From the NCBI GenBank assembly GCA_002238585.1, contig MPMQ01000018.1, positions 1 through 47,355 on the forward strand: 47,355 bases of DNA. The letters run 5' to 3'. Positions 1-8,435 of the stretch are shown piece after piece; position 1 is the stretch's first letter, and each line of letters begins with the position of its first letter. Under the pieces are notes generated by a model. The model searched no databases, was not told the DNA's origin, and worked only from the letters and a program-made list of their open reading frames with translations. Source of the stretch: Kistimonas sp. bin40. Lineage in GTDB: Bacteria; Pseudomonadota; Gammaproteobacteria; Pseudomonadales; Endozoicomonadaceae. The position numbers and the translations under genes are program-made.

Positions 1-301
1 GTTCTTGCTGTTCCGCCACAGCCAGAAGGGCTTCTTCCACCGGCATGGCAGCTTGTATCAGCGTTGCCAGCTGCCGGGTCACCATAGCGAGCTGCGTTGC
101 CGACAACCCCCGCCCGGCACCCGATTCCGCCTCAAGGGAATTCCCCCGCTTCTCCCTGGCCCCGGACACATCGCTCACGTCCAGCGGCGTCCAGCCTCTG
201 TCGCGCAAAATCTGGCGAACCTGGCGTGCGCTGTCGGCCTCTTCCGTACCTTTCTGCTGACTGCCGGCGGCATCCAGCGCCGTATATTCAAAGGCTGCCA
301 T
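1..301 (-). CDS. gspF: Type II secretion inner-membrane platform protein GspF (N-terminal part)
   Basis: GspF is the polytopic inner-membrane platform protein of the type II secretion system. It couples the GspE ATPase to pseudopilus assembly. Only the first 100 codons lie in the window. The ATG is at 301 on the minus strand and the gene runs off the left edge. The visible product begins MAAFEYTALDAAG and continues with DSARQVRQILRDRGWTPLDV and LSATQLAMVTRQLATLIQAA, the characteristic GspF opening. The start lies 3 bp after the gspE stop, so the two genes are cotranscribed. Whether gspG and later genes follow cannot be seen. The family call is secure for a fragment of this length. Confidence 0.9.
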   Translation of the reverse strand, partial: MAAFEYTALDAAGSQQKGTEEADSARQVRQILRDRGWTPLDVSDVSGAREKRGNSLEAESGAGRGLSATQLAMVTRQLATLIQAAMPVEEALLAVAEQQE

Positions 302-304
302 AAC

Positions 305-1810
305 TCAAGTGTCCCGGGTCACGCGCAAAACCTCTTCCAGGGTGGTGACACCCGCCAGTACCTTGTTCATGCCGTCTGCACGAATCCCCGGTGTGTGTCG
401 ACGCATACAGACCTCGAGATCCATCTCGCTCGCATTGGAGTGCATCATCCGGCGCATGTCCTCATCAATAATGCCCACCTCGTAAATTCCAGTACGCCCT
501 TTATAACCACTGAAACGGCACTCCTTGCAGCCTTTGGCACGGTACATAGTCAGATCATCAGAGGCGCTCGCTCCCAGCCGGGCGTACTCGGCTTCATCCG
601 GTACGCCAGGCTCACGACAATGCTGACACAGCAAGCGCACCAACCGCTGGGCCACAACACCAACCAGACTGGATGACAGCAAAAAAGGCTCTATGCCCAT
701 GTCCTGCAACCGGGTAATGGCTCCCACAGCAGTATTGGTGTGCAGGGTAGAAAGCACCAGGTGGCCCGTCAGGGAAGCCTGGACTGCAATTTCCGCCGTT
801 TCCTTGTCCCGGATCTCACCCACCATCACAACATCCGGATCCTGGCGAAGAATGGCACGCAAGCCTCTGGCAAAAGTCATATCTATCCGGGTGTTGACCT
901 GTGTCTGCCCTATACCCTCCAAGTTGTACTCCACCGGGTCTTCCACGGTCAATATGTTGCGGGAGCCATCATTCAATGCGGCCAGTCCCGCGTAGAGTGT
1001 GGTCGTCTTTCCGGACCCCGTCGGCCCTGTCACCAGGATAATCCCGTGAGGCTGGGCCAGCAATTGACGAATGCGACTGCGGTGCTGGTCTGGCATGCCC
1101 AGATGATCCAGGTGCAAACGGCCCGCTGCCTTGTCCAGAAGACGCATCACCACCCGCTCACCGTTACTGGACGGCAAAGTGGAAACCCGAACATCCACAT
1201 CCCGGCCCGCTACCAGCAAAGACATGCGACCATCCTGGGGAATACGTTTCTCTGCAATATCCAGACGCGCCATCACCTTGATTCGCGACACCAGAAGGGC
1301 CGCAAGGCTGCGCTTGAGAACCAGAACCTCCCGGAGCACACCGTCCACCCGGAAGCGGGCCACCAGCCGGCTGTCAAAAGTTTCAACATGCACATCCGAA
1401 GCTCCCTCACGAATAGCCTCGGTCAGCAGAGCGTTGATCAGACGAATGACCGGCGCATTGTCAGATTGCTCCAGCAAATCTTCCGTTTCCGGCACCGCAT
1501 CGGCCAGACTGGACAGGTCAGGGTCATCACCAATGCCTGCCACAGAACGCAGCGCATCGCCACTGTTCTGGTGATAACAACGCGCCATCAGCTCAGCAAA
1601 GGCGTGGCTGTCCAGGTCCCTGTAGACCAGAGTCCGCCCGGCAAAACGACGCACTTCCGACAGAATGTCCAGTCGGGGCTGTCCGTGCACAGACAGCACC
1701 GACACCCCCTCCTCTTCAGACAGAACCACCCGGTGACGCTTGGCAAAGGAGAACGGCAGTATGCGTTGTCGCTCAGTCCATCCTGCCGTTACAGAGGGAA
1801 TCTCACTCAC
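305..1810 (-). CDS. gspE: Type II secretion ATPase GspE
   Basis: This is the cytoplasmic hexameric ATPase that powers the type II secretion pseudopilus. The 501-residue product has an N-terminal domain, then the bacterial secretion ATPase core. Visible motifs are the ASDVH segment near residue 138, Walker A GPTGSGKTTT near 265, the Asp-box region ILTVEDPVEY, Walker B VGEIRDKETAEIA, and the His box STLHTN. A C-terminal four-Cys zinc motif follows (CQHC then CKEC), typical of GspE and PilB. Length matches the family. It is followed at 3 bp by gspF. It is divergent from gspC with a 282-bp intergenic region, whereas the commonest arrangement is a single gspC-D-E-F operon. Confidence 0.96.
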   Translation of the reverse strand: MSEIPSVTAGWTERQRILPFSFAKRHRVVLSEEEGVSVLSVHGQPRLDILSEVRRFAGRTLVYRDLDSHAFAELMARCYHQNSGDALRSVAGIGDDPDLSSLADAVPETEDLLEQSDNAPVIRLINALLTEAIREGASDVHVETFDSRLVARFRVDGVLREVLVLKRSLAALLVSRIKVMARLDIAEKRIPQDGRMSLLVAGRDVDVRVSTLPSSNGERVVMRLLDKAAGRLHLDHLGMPDQHRSRIRQLLAQPHGIILVTGPTGSGKTTTLYAGLAALNDGSRNILTVEDPVEYNLEGIGQTQVNTRIDMTFARGLRAILRQDPDVVMVGEIRDKETAEIAVQASLTGHLVLSTLHTNTAVGAITRLQDMGIEPFLLSSSLVGVVAQRLVRLLCQHCREPGVPDEAEYARLGASASDDLTMYRAKGCKECRFSGYKGRTGIYEVGIIDEDMRRMMHSNASEMDLEVCMRRHTPGIRADGMNKVLAGVTTLEEVLRVTRDT

Positions 1811-2018
1811 ATCCAGGCTCCTGATTCCACTGACCGGACACTCGCCAACTCTTCAAGCAACACCCACCCGCAGCAGATGGGCTGCCAGGACACCTGGCCT
1901 GTCGCCTCTCCTGTTTTGTTTCCTGTTTCGTCGCGCCTGTCACAGCAAACCACGCTGAAGGAAACACTCAAAGAAGCAAACGGGGCTATTGAAGAAGCGA
2001 GTGCGCCGCTGTCATGGT

Positions 2019-2045
2019 TTGACGGATTTCAACGGCTGCTATTAT
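2019..2045 (+). promoter_or_regulatory. Candidate sigma70-type promoter for gspC-gspD
   Basis: A TTGACG box at 2019-2024 is followed after 15 bp by TATTAT at 2040-2045, about 50 bp before the first gspC start. The -35 box matches consensus at 5 of 6 positions, but the spacer is 2 bp shorter than ideal. It lies in the gspE/gspC divergent region. This is a pattern match only. Confidence 0.33.
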
Positions 2046-2095
2046 CTACAAATATCAGGTATTGAACGAAACAAGAAGCCCCGCTGAAAAACGTG

Positions 2096-2752
2096 ATGAC
2101 CTATTTTCCTGTGAACGGGATGAACACTGTGCTGCTGGATACTATTCCCAAATGGCTCGTAGAGAAAGCTCATCAACTGACCATCGCCGCCTTGTGCGCG
2201 GCAATGGCCTGGTCCTGGACTTCGCATGGCATCCATCTTCATCGGGAGATCAACATACAGCCATTGGAAAAATCCCACAACAACACCTCCAAACCCAGGG
2301 CACACATCAGTGATCCTGGCGCTCCTCTTCTGTTCGGGCAAGCCGAAAGGTCTGGCTCCCAGCTGCAAGCGCGCAACATTCCTGCCACCACACTCAATCT
2401 GAAGCTACGCGGGGTATTGGCAGGCGACCCATTCTCCAGTGCCATCATCGAGAACCAGAATGGCCAAAGCCATCTGTACAACGTAGGAGACAGGCTGGCT
2501 CAGGACATTATCCTTCTCAGCGTCCACAAGGATTCCGTTGTCATCAACCATAAGGGGCGGCTGCAGCGCATTCTGTTTCCTGAGTTGACAGACAAGGCAC
2601 CCACGCAGCAGAACGCATCGTCCCGGAGCACACTCGCTTTGCCAGCTGGACCACTGAGCCAGAGTCCGCCAGCTTCACACTCCCCGCTGGCACAACACGC
2701 ACCCAAAGACTCATCGGCTTCAGATGCCGACCCGGCTTTTGACCTTCCATGA
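2096..2752 (+). CDS. gspC: Type II secretion protein GspC, short form without a PDZ domain
   Basis: GspC is the inner-membrane protein that links the inner platform to the secretin GspD. Near residues 22-44 there is one likely membrane segment after a short cytoplasmic tail (HQLTIAALCAAMAWSW). The periplasmic homology region sits at about 100-165: LKLRGVLAGDPFSSAIIEN, then YNVGDRL and GRLQRILFPE. The remaining 50 residues are Ser/Pro-rich, with no room for a PDZ domain. Possible starts are GTG 2093, ATG 2096 and ATG 2120. The last is preceded by GGGA but very closely, so 2096 was chosen. gspD follows in the same direction. The homology region makes the call fairly firm. Confidence 0.85.
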   Translation: MTYFPVNGMNTVLLDTIPKWLVEKAHQLTIAALCAAMAWSWTSHGIHLHREINIQPLEKSHNNTSKPRAHISDPGAPLLFGQAERSGSQLQARNIPATTLNLKLRGVLAGDPFSSAIIENQNGQSHLYNVGDRLAQDIILLSVHKDSVVINHKGRLQRILFPELTDKAPTQQNASSRSTLALPAGPLSQSPPASHSPLAQHAPKDSSASDADPAFDLP

Positions 2753-2998
2753 CTGGGAAACAACGATGGCAAACAGGTTTTATCAGAAAGCTGTCCGGAG
2801 ATGGATCCCGCAGTGGGAAGAAGTCCGGCTTCAGGCAGTTTATACGCTGATTTGAGGCGTACGGTGACTCTGTTGAACACAAATAAAAAGCAATCTGCCG
2901 CACCTTTCTTGTGCGCAACAGGAACCTGTTCCCGGACAACCACTGCGGTGCCGGGATCTTCACTCCAGGAATACAAAAACGTACGGGTTGGTCTTCAA

Positions 2999-5062
2999 AT
3001 GAAACTACGCTCCTTTGCAGCACCCTTTTCCCAGTACCCGGGAATACCCATGAAAGCACTGGCCCTGGCCATCAGCTGTCTCTGTCTGCCAGGCGGCCCT
3101 GCTTTTGCAGAACCCCGGGAAACCCCCCCGGCTGCCGATACAGCAGCCGGGATCGGTGACGCACAAAAGCGCTGGACACTGAACCAGCAGAACGCTGACC
3201 TGAGAGAATTCATTGCCCAGATTGCGGCCATCACCGGAGAGAGCTTCGTGATCGACCCGCGTATCAAAACAGGTAACACCGTCAGCGTGATTACGTCACA
3301 GGCCATGACAAAATCACAGATATACGACATATTTCTTGAAGTGCTGAATGCCAGCGGATACACCGTCGTCACGAAGGGCAAAGTACGCAGCATTACGCCG
3401 AATACCACCGCCCGGACTCTTGGCTCCACCTTCGAAGAGCAGGACGAACCGACAAGAGCCAGCATCGTTACCCGGGTTATAGGGCTGCACAGTGTGTCCG
3501 CCATCGAAGTGATCCCCATTATCCGCCCTCTGATTGCCCAATTTGGCCACGCGGCCTCGTCTGCTTCCGGCAACGCCGTGGTCATCAGCGACCAGCTGGA
3601 CAATGTAGAGCGGATCACAACTTTGGTGCGGGAGCTCGACGAGGCCAGTGACAACGACTACGAGGTTCTGTCTCTGGAGCACGCCTGGGTAGGAGACATC
3701 GCCCGCATTATCCAGGACACACTGGCCAGCAACAAGGGCCACCTGCCGTCAGGCTTGCAGGTGATTGCCGATGAACGAAGTAACCGCCTGGTGATAAAGG
3801 GCAACGTCAGCAAACGGGCCCGCGTTCGCAAGCTGGTACAGACTCTGGATAAAGCTGGCGCACGAACCTCGTCAACCCGTGTTATTTTTCTGCGCCATGC
3901 CACCGCCAAAAATCTCGCTGAAACACTGAGCGAAGTGTCTGGCAGCCTTCCTGGCAAAGGCAAAGACTCAGGCTCCATCACCAATCCTCTGGCGCCCTCC
4001 CAGGGCCACAATCGTTTTCGTTCCGGCGGCACTGGAAAAGAGGGGCTGGGAGTCGTCATCCGGGCAGACGAGGCCACCAATGCTCTTGTTGTGATTGCAG
4101 ATCCTGACAGGCTGCGCGAACTGGAGCACCTGATACGCCAGCTTGATATCCGCAGATCCCAGGTGCTGATAGAGGCTGCGATCGTGGAAGTATCAGGCGG
4201 TCTGGACGACTCTCTCGGCTTACAATGGGGTTACAGCGGCAAGCATGCCCAACAGCTTCAGGGCAATAATGCCACACCACTGGGCACTCTTCCCTCCGTT
4301 GTGGGAGCAGCTATTGGCACCAACAACCTGGAACTGGGCTCACTGCTGTTGCGTAACAACAATTTCGGCGTGCTGGTCAATGCGCTCAGCACAAAGAACA
4401 ACGTCAACCTGATGTCAACGCCGAGCCTGCTGGTTCTGGATAACGAGTCAGCGGAGTTTGTCGTCGGCCAGGAAGTACCTTTCACGACAGGCACTTTTCA
4501 ACAAAACAACAGCAATCCCAATAACCCCTTCAACACTGTCGAGCGCAAACCGGTCGGACTCTCATTAAAAGTCACTCCTCATATAGGGGACGGACAAACG
4601 CTGCGCCTTGAGATTGAGCAGGAGCTTTCCAGCCTGACGCCCCAGATCGCCAGACAAGGCGGCGACCCCATTACGACTCAAAGAAAAATAAAGACGGTAG
4701 TCGCCGTTGACAACGAAAAGACCGTGGTCCTGGGCGGCATTCTGCGCGACGTTGTCAGAAGAAGCGTCGCCAAGACACCATTTCTGGGCGACATACCGGT
4801 CATTGGACGCTTTTTTACTCACACCTCTGACCGTACGGAGAAACAAAATCTGATGCTGTTTATAAAACCCAGCATCGTCCGTACGCCCGACGATGTAGAT
4901 CTTCTGACAAGCAACAAGTACTCCAAACTGAAACTGATTCACAAAGGGGAGTATCAAAGGGACATCCAGAAATCACTGCCCCGTAGCGCCGATGCTATCT
5001 TTGATAGCTCCCCGGACAACGGTAACAAAGTCAATACAAAAAACTCCAGGACAACCCCCTGA
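2999..5062 (+). CDS. gspD: Type II secretion outer-membrane secretin GspD
   Basis: GspD forms the outer-membrane secretin channel of type II secretion. The N0 domain begins near WTLNQQNADLREFIAQIAAI. N1-N3 domains follow, with repeats such as VIADERSNRLVIKG and VIRADEATNALVVIADPDR. The secretin core contains VPFTTGTF, VGLSLKVTPHIG and PFLGDIPVIGRFFT. Two starts are possible: ATG 2999 (687 residues) or ATG 3050 (670 residues), the latter with CGGGA upstream. From 3050 the protein opens with a clean signal peptide ending GPAFA. A longer open frame back to 2801 has no secretin character. The gene is 246 bp downstream of gspC. Confidence 0.95.
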   Translation: MKLRSFAAPFSQYPGIPMKALALAISCLCLPGGPAFAEPRETPPAADTAAGIGDAQKRWTLNQQNADLREFIAQIAAITGESFVIDPRIKTGNTVSVITSQAMTKSQIYDIFLEVLNASGYTVVTKGKVRSITPNTTARTLGSTFEEQDEPTRASIVTRVIGLHSVSAIEVIPIIRPLIAQFGHAASSASGNAVVISDQLDNVERITTLVRELDEASDNDYEVLSLEHAWVGDIARIIQDTLASNKGHLPSGLQVIADERSNRLVIKGNVSKRARVRKLVQTLDKAGARTSSTRVIFLRHATAKNLAETLSEVSGSLPGKGKDSGSITNPLAPSQGHNRFRSGGTGKEGLGVVIRADEATNALVVIADPDRLRELEHLIRQLDIRRSQVLIEAAIVEVSGGLDDSLGLQWGYSGKHAQQLQGNNATPLGTLPSVVGAAIGTNNLELGSLLLRNNNFGVLVNALSTKNNVNLMSTPSLLVLDNESAEFVVGQEVPFTTGTFQQNNSNPNNPFNTVERKPVGLSLKVTPHIGDGQTLRLEIEQELSSLTPQIARQGGDPITTQRKIKTVVAVDNEKTVVLGGILRDVVRRSVAKTPFLGDIPVIGRFFTHTSDRTEKQNLMLFIKPSIVRTPDDVDLLTSNKYSKLKLIHKGEYQRDIQKSLPRSADAIFDSSPDNGNKVNTKNSRTTP

Positions 5063-5156
5063 AACTTTGCCATTCTGACCTCTCGAAGTGCCTGGTGCAC
5101 GCGCTGCGACAGACAGCACCTGCACCAGGCAAGCGAGCTGGGCTGCACCGGAGCCC

Positions 5157-5236
5157 GCCCTGAGCCTGCGTTGCCCTGAGCCTGCGTTGCCCTGAGCCTG
5201 CGTTGCCCTGAGCCTGCGTTGCCCTGAGCCTGCGTT
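5157..5236. repeat. Perfect 16-bp tandem repeat, five copies
   Basis: The unit GCCCTGAGCCTGCGTT is repeated five times head to tail without a mismatch. It lies about 95 bp after the gspD stop. Because 16 is not a multiple of three, it is unlikely to be coding. Perfect copies suggest recent slippage expansion, so copy number may vary between strains. Confidence 0.95.
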
Positions 5237-5613
5237 GGATAGTGGCAGCCAAGCCATTGAGCAAGAGCCAACAAAAGACACCAATGAGAAGCTCATCTGG
5301 TGGGGCAGTGCGGTGGGTCGGTCGTAACGTACTGCATTGAACGCCGTCAGCAAAAAAACACCAGCCAATAGGTGGAGACACACGAAGACGACAAAGGCAT
5401 AGCAGTGCCTGGGTACTGGGGTACCAGACTCCTGAAGTCCTCGCTGCGTCAATGCAGCCCCCACGCAGAGTCAGCACACGCAGAATCAGGAAAGTCAGCG
5501 GAAAGACCAGGTAACAAACCGGCCACACAGGCTGGAACAGGGAGAGGGCAGGAACGCCCGAAGGTGTTTTCGCTGGACACCTTTCCGCCAACACAGCAAG
5601 GGAGGCCGTAGAA

Positions 5614-5641
5614 AACAACACGGGTAGCCCGGCTGTTTTTT
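5614..5641 (+). terminator. Possible intrinsic terminator after gspC-gspD
   Basis: A short CGGG-TAG-CCCG stem-loop is followed by GCTG and then a run of six T. It lies 550 bp after gspD and before the next plus-strand gene. The stem is short, so this is a weak call. Confidence 0.3.
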
Positions 5642-5691
5642 CCAGCGCCTTTCTGCTGATCTTTGTGACACAACCGTTGTAAGATCCCGCT

Positions 5692-6693
5692 ATGCCATAC
5701 TTTGCATCCTCTTTCTGGCTGGCAGCCGCGCTGTCCGGCGCAGGCTTTCCGGAAGTCGGAGCAGACTCTTTAGATGCTCACTCAGATCTTCTCAATAATC
5801 CCGTCAGCTGTTGTCAGGCACAAGCAACTCAGGCTCAAACAGATGGAACCAGGCAAAAAACCTTGCATCCACCCTCCCCCCCTGTACTGCTGTTGGTCGG
5901 CACAGAACCTGAGCTTGAACCAGAGAACCCTGAAAGGGAAACCGACGAAGAGGGAGAAGGCGGTAAAAGAGCAGAGGAACAGAGCTCGGCCTCGTATTCG
6001 CAGGAAGCCATAATGCAACGGATGTGGGTGGCCAGCTCCCACTGCTACGCATGGCTTGTCGACAACAAGGATAAACTGCGAAACGCCCTGCTGACATTCT
6101 GGCACGGACAGGAAACATTACAGCACGGCACACAGGTCGCACAGGCGATACAAAGTGGACACTGGGCAGGCGCCTCTCTGGAATTGGCTTCCCTCGTCTT
6201 TCACTTTGTGGAAATCCTTGAGCACAGCGAATACCACAGCGAACAGGGAATCCCGGAATTCATATTGCTTTCACGCCCTGCAGAGTGGTTCAATGATGCC
6301 GCCCTCCCGTCTTCCGTGCGAGCGGGATTAACGGGGGCCGCACTGGTGCTGGCACTGACGGAGCACGATCACGCTCATGAACATCCAGGTAGCTGGCTTG
6401 CACAGGCATTCAATCACCTGCATGCTGGCGTGCACTTGTATGAACTCTGGCAGACAATTTTCCATCCGGAGCACCATTCCCCCCCTCTTCAAGGGGCACA
6501 AGAAACCAGAACCGCAGCACTCGCCCGTCTCGCTCTTCACCGCAAGGCCTGGCTGTGTCAAAATCCCCCCCCCTTGGCTGGAAAATCATCTATTATGTCG
6601 CCCCCCATACTGTTCAGCGCCCTGGAAAACTGCCCCGCCTGTGACAGGAAAGCTTTCCAGGGCTCCAATCAAAAGCAAACACACGAACAATAA
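5692..6693 (+). CDS. Hypothetical His-rich protein with a possible signal peptide
   Basis: I do not recognise this 333-residue protein. The N-terminus (FASSFWLAAALSGAGF) could be a signal peptide. Residues 60-105 are low-complexity and strongly acidic (Pro/Glu-rich). From about 105 to 275 a helical-looking domain contains many His residues in clusters such as HFVEILEHSEYH, EHDHAHEH and FHPEHHS, which could bind metal. A CPAC motif lies near the C-terminus. Coding status is supported by length, a coherent hydrophobic/helical pattern and lack of a better frame. The start ATG has only a weak upstream purine run. An 11-bp inverted repeat (ACAAC-C-GTTGT, 5670-5680) sits just upstream and could be an operator. 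Confidence 0.6.
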   Translation: MPYFASSFWLAAALSGAGFPEVGADSLDAHSDLLNNPVSCCQAQATQAQTDGTRQKTLHPPSPPVLLLVGTEPELEPENPERETDEEGEGGKRAEEQSSASYSQEAIMQRMWVASSHCYAWLVDNKDKLRNALLTFWHGQETLQHGTQVAQAIQSGHWAGASLELASLVFHFVEILEHSEYHSEQGIPEFILLSRPAEWFNDAALPSSVRAGLTGAALVLALTEHDHAHEHPGSWLAQAFNHLHAGVHLYELWQTIFHPEHHSPPLQGAQETRTAALARLALHRKAWLCQNPPPLAGKSSIMSPPILFSALENCPACDRKAFQGSNQKQTHEQ

Positions 6694-6943
6694 CAGGCAG
6701 TGGAGAAGCTGCCGCCAGGAGTTTCTCCTCAAAAATCGCGATGAAAGACCAGCTGACAAAGCAACCCGAAATCCTGCGGATCAGATGAAAATGTCGACTG
6801 CGGCCCAAACACTGGCCCAAACACTGGACTTAAGGCTCGCCCGCCACACTGGCGCAGGAGAGTTGCGTATTGATAGCTGCCGGCACTCCTGTGCTCCGGA
6901 TACTGTCAGCGCGTGTGAGTCAACTGATGAGCATACCATTTTA

Positions 6944-6973
6944 AACGAGGCACCTTTTTGAACGAGGCACCTT
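6944..6973 (+). repeat. 13-bp direct repeat flanking a TTG start codon
   Basis: AACGAGGCACCTT occurs at 6944-6956 and again at 6961-6973. The first copy provides the Shine-Dalgarno sequence. The TTG start lies between the copies, and the second copy encodes the first residues (NEAP). Confidence 0.85.
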
Positions 6974-8214
6974 CCAGTTTACTACTGGGCGTACTGATTT
7001 TTCTGCTGTTTCTTTCCGCCTTCTTTTCCGGCTCCGAGACCGGAATGATGTCGCTGAACCCCTACCGTTTGCGCCACATGGCGCGCAAGGGGCACAAGGG
7101 AGCGCTGCGCACCCGGAAGCTTCTGGAGCGCCCGGACCGCCTGATTGGCGTCATCCTGATCGGCAACAACTTTGTCAACAATCTGTCTGCTGCCATTACA
7201 ACGCTGCTGGCAATCCGCCTGTGGGGCGACGGCCATATAGCCCTGGCCAGTTTCCTGCTGACACTGGTGGTGTTGATATTCAGTGAAGTCATGCCCAAGA
7301 CACTGGCCGCCCAGCATCCGGAGTCCCTGGCGTTTCCTGCTTCCCTGATCCTCAAGCCATTGCTATGGCTACTCTACCCACTGGTAGTCACGGCCAACAG
7401 CCTGTCGAACGGACTATTGCGGTTGCTGAGGATGCAACCACAGGCCCGCAGCAATGACCAGCTCAGTCGGGAAGAACTGCGCACGCTGGTGCGCGAGGCT
7501 GGCAACCTTATACCCAACAGCCACAAAGGTATGCTGGTCAATATTCTTGATCTGGAAAAGGTGACCGTGGACGACATCATGGTGCCTCGACACGAGATCA
7601 TCGGAATAGACACGGAGGAAGGCACCGGCACTATTCGTCACCAGCTCGGTCAGATACAGCACACGAGGGTTCCGATCTACCGCAAGGATATCAACAACAT
7701 TCTGGGGTTGCTGCACACGCGTGACCTGACGCGATTACTGCTGGATGACAGAAACCCGGATACGGAAAAACTGGTGGAAGAGGCGGCCGAGCCTTACTTT
7801 GTTCCGGAAGGCACGGCCCTGCATACGCAAATGATCAACTTCCAAAGGCAGAAATTGCGTTCTGCTTTTGTTGTCAATGAGTACGGAGAAGTCCAGGGGC
7901 TGGTCACCCTGGAAGACATACTGGAAGAAATTGTCGGGGATTTCACAACAGACATGGATGACAGTACACACAGTATCCAGCCACAGTCGGACGGCAGTGT
8001 TATTATAGAGGGTGCCACCAGCCTCCGGGAGATCAACCGACACTTGGGGTGGAAACTCCCAGCCGAAGGCCCCCGCACCCTCAGTGGCCTGATAACAGAG
8101 CTCCTGGAAGATATACCCGGCCCCGGCCTGTGCCTCAGCACAGGCTGTTATCGCATGGAAGTTCTCCAGGTTCACAACAACCGTGCACAGGCTGTCAAAG
8201 TCTGGACAATCTGA
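6958..8214 (+). CDS. yfjD: CorB/YfjD-type CNNM (DUF21) transporter-associated protein with CBS and CorC_HlyC domains
   Basis: This is an inner-membrane protein of the CNNM/CorB family, linked to Mg2+ and other divalent-cation transport. The 418-residue product has an N-terminal DUF21 domain at about 1-190 with several membrane segments (LLLGVLIFLLFLSAFFSG; LASFLLTLVVLIFSEVMPKT). A CBS pair follows at about 205-330 (VDDIMVPRHEI; VPIYRKDINNILGLLHTRDL; VVNEYGEVQGLVTLEDILEE). A C-terminal CorC_HlyC domain starts near 340. The start is TTG 6958, with ACGAGG at 6945-6950 at good spacing. No ATG gives a complete first membrane helix. The Shine-Dalgarno region is tandemly duplicated around the start. 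Family membership is secure; transport specificity is inferred. Confidence 0.92.
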   Translation: MNEAPSSLLLGVLIFLLFLSAFFSGSETGMMSLNPYRLRHMARKGHKGALRTRKLLERPDRLIGVILIGNNFVNNLSAAITTLLAIRLWGDGHIALASFLLTLVVLIFSEVMPKTLAAQHPESLAFPASLILKPLLWLLYPLVVTANSLSNGLLRLLRMQPQARSNDQLSREELRTLVREAGNLIPNSHKGMLVNILDLEKVTVDDIMVPRHEIIGIDTEEGTGTIRHQLGQIQHTRVPIYRKDINNILGLLHTRDLTRLLLDDRNPDTEKLVEEAAEPYFVPEGTALHTQMINFQRQKLRSAFVVNEYGEVQGLVTLEDILEEIVGDFTTDMDDSTHSIQPQSDGSVIIEGATSLREINRHLGWKLPAEGPRTLSGLITELLEDIPGPGLCLSTGCYRMEVLQVHNNRAQAVKVWTI

Positions 8215-8435
8215 GTGATTCAGTCGCAGCGGAGGACCTCAGTTTCGAACAAAGGCCCCCAGACAGGACAACAACCTGCTGTGATGTTTAAAAATACAAC
8301 CGGAGCCACCATTTTCTGCCGCAAGCCGGGGCCACATACATGCCGCCCTTTTTTTGTAGCACCAATCTGCAACCTCCCCATGAAAGCCGGAGGAAACACT
8401 GCAGCAACATCTGCCCTGGAGCAAGTACAGTCTAC

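Larger units (their letters stand above)
5063..5691. other. Intergenic stretch without a supported gene
   Basis: This 629-bp stretch separates gspD from the His-rich gene. It holds the 16-bp tandem repeat at 5157-5236 and a terminator-like hairpin near 5614-5641. Long antisense frames cross the repeat, but they read through low-complexity Arg/Ala/Gln/Gly sequence with no recognisable domain or credible ribosome binding site. I see no gene. Confidence 0.5.

Noticed and set aside
4973-5621. Two long minus-strand frames across the 16-bp repeat
   Set aside because: They overlap the gspD 3' end, are dominated by repeat-derived Arg/Ala/Gln/Gly sequence and lack a start signal or domain.
6377-6961. 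A 194-codon frame overlapping the His-rich gene and the CorB-type start
   Set aside because: Most of it is the out-of-frame shadow of 5692-6693, and its composition is not protein-like.
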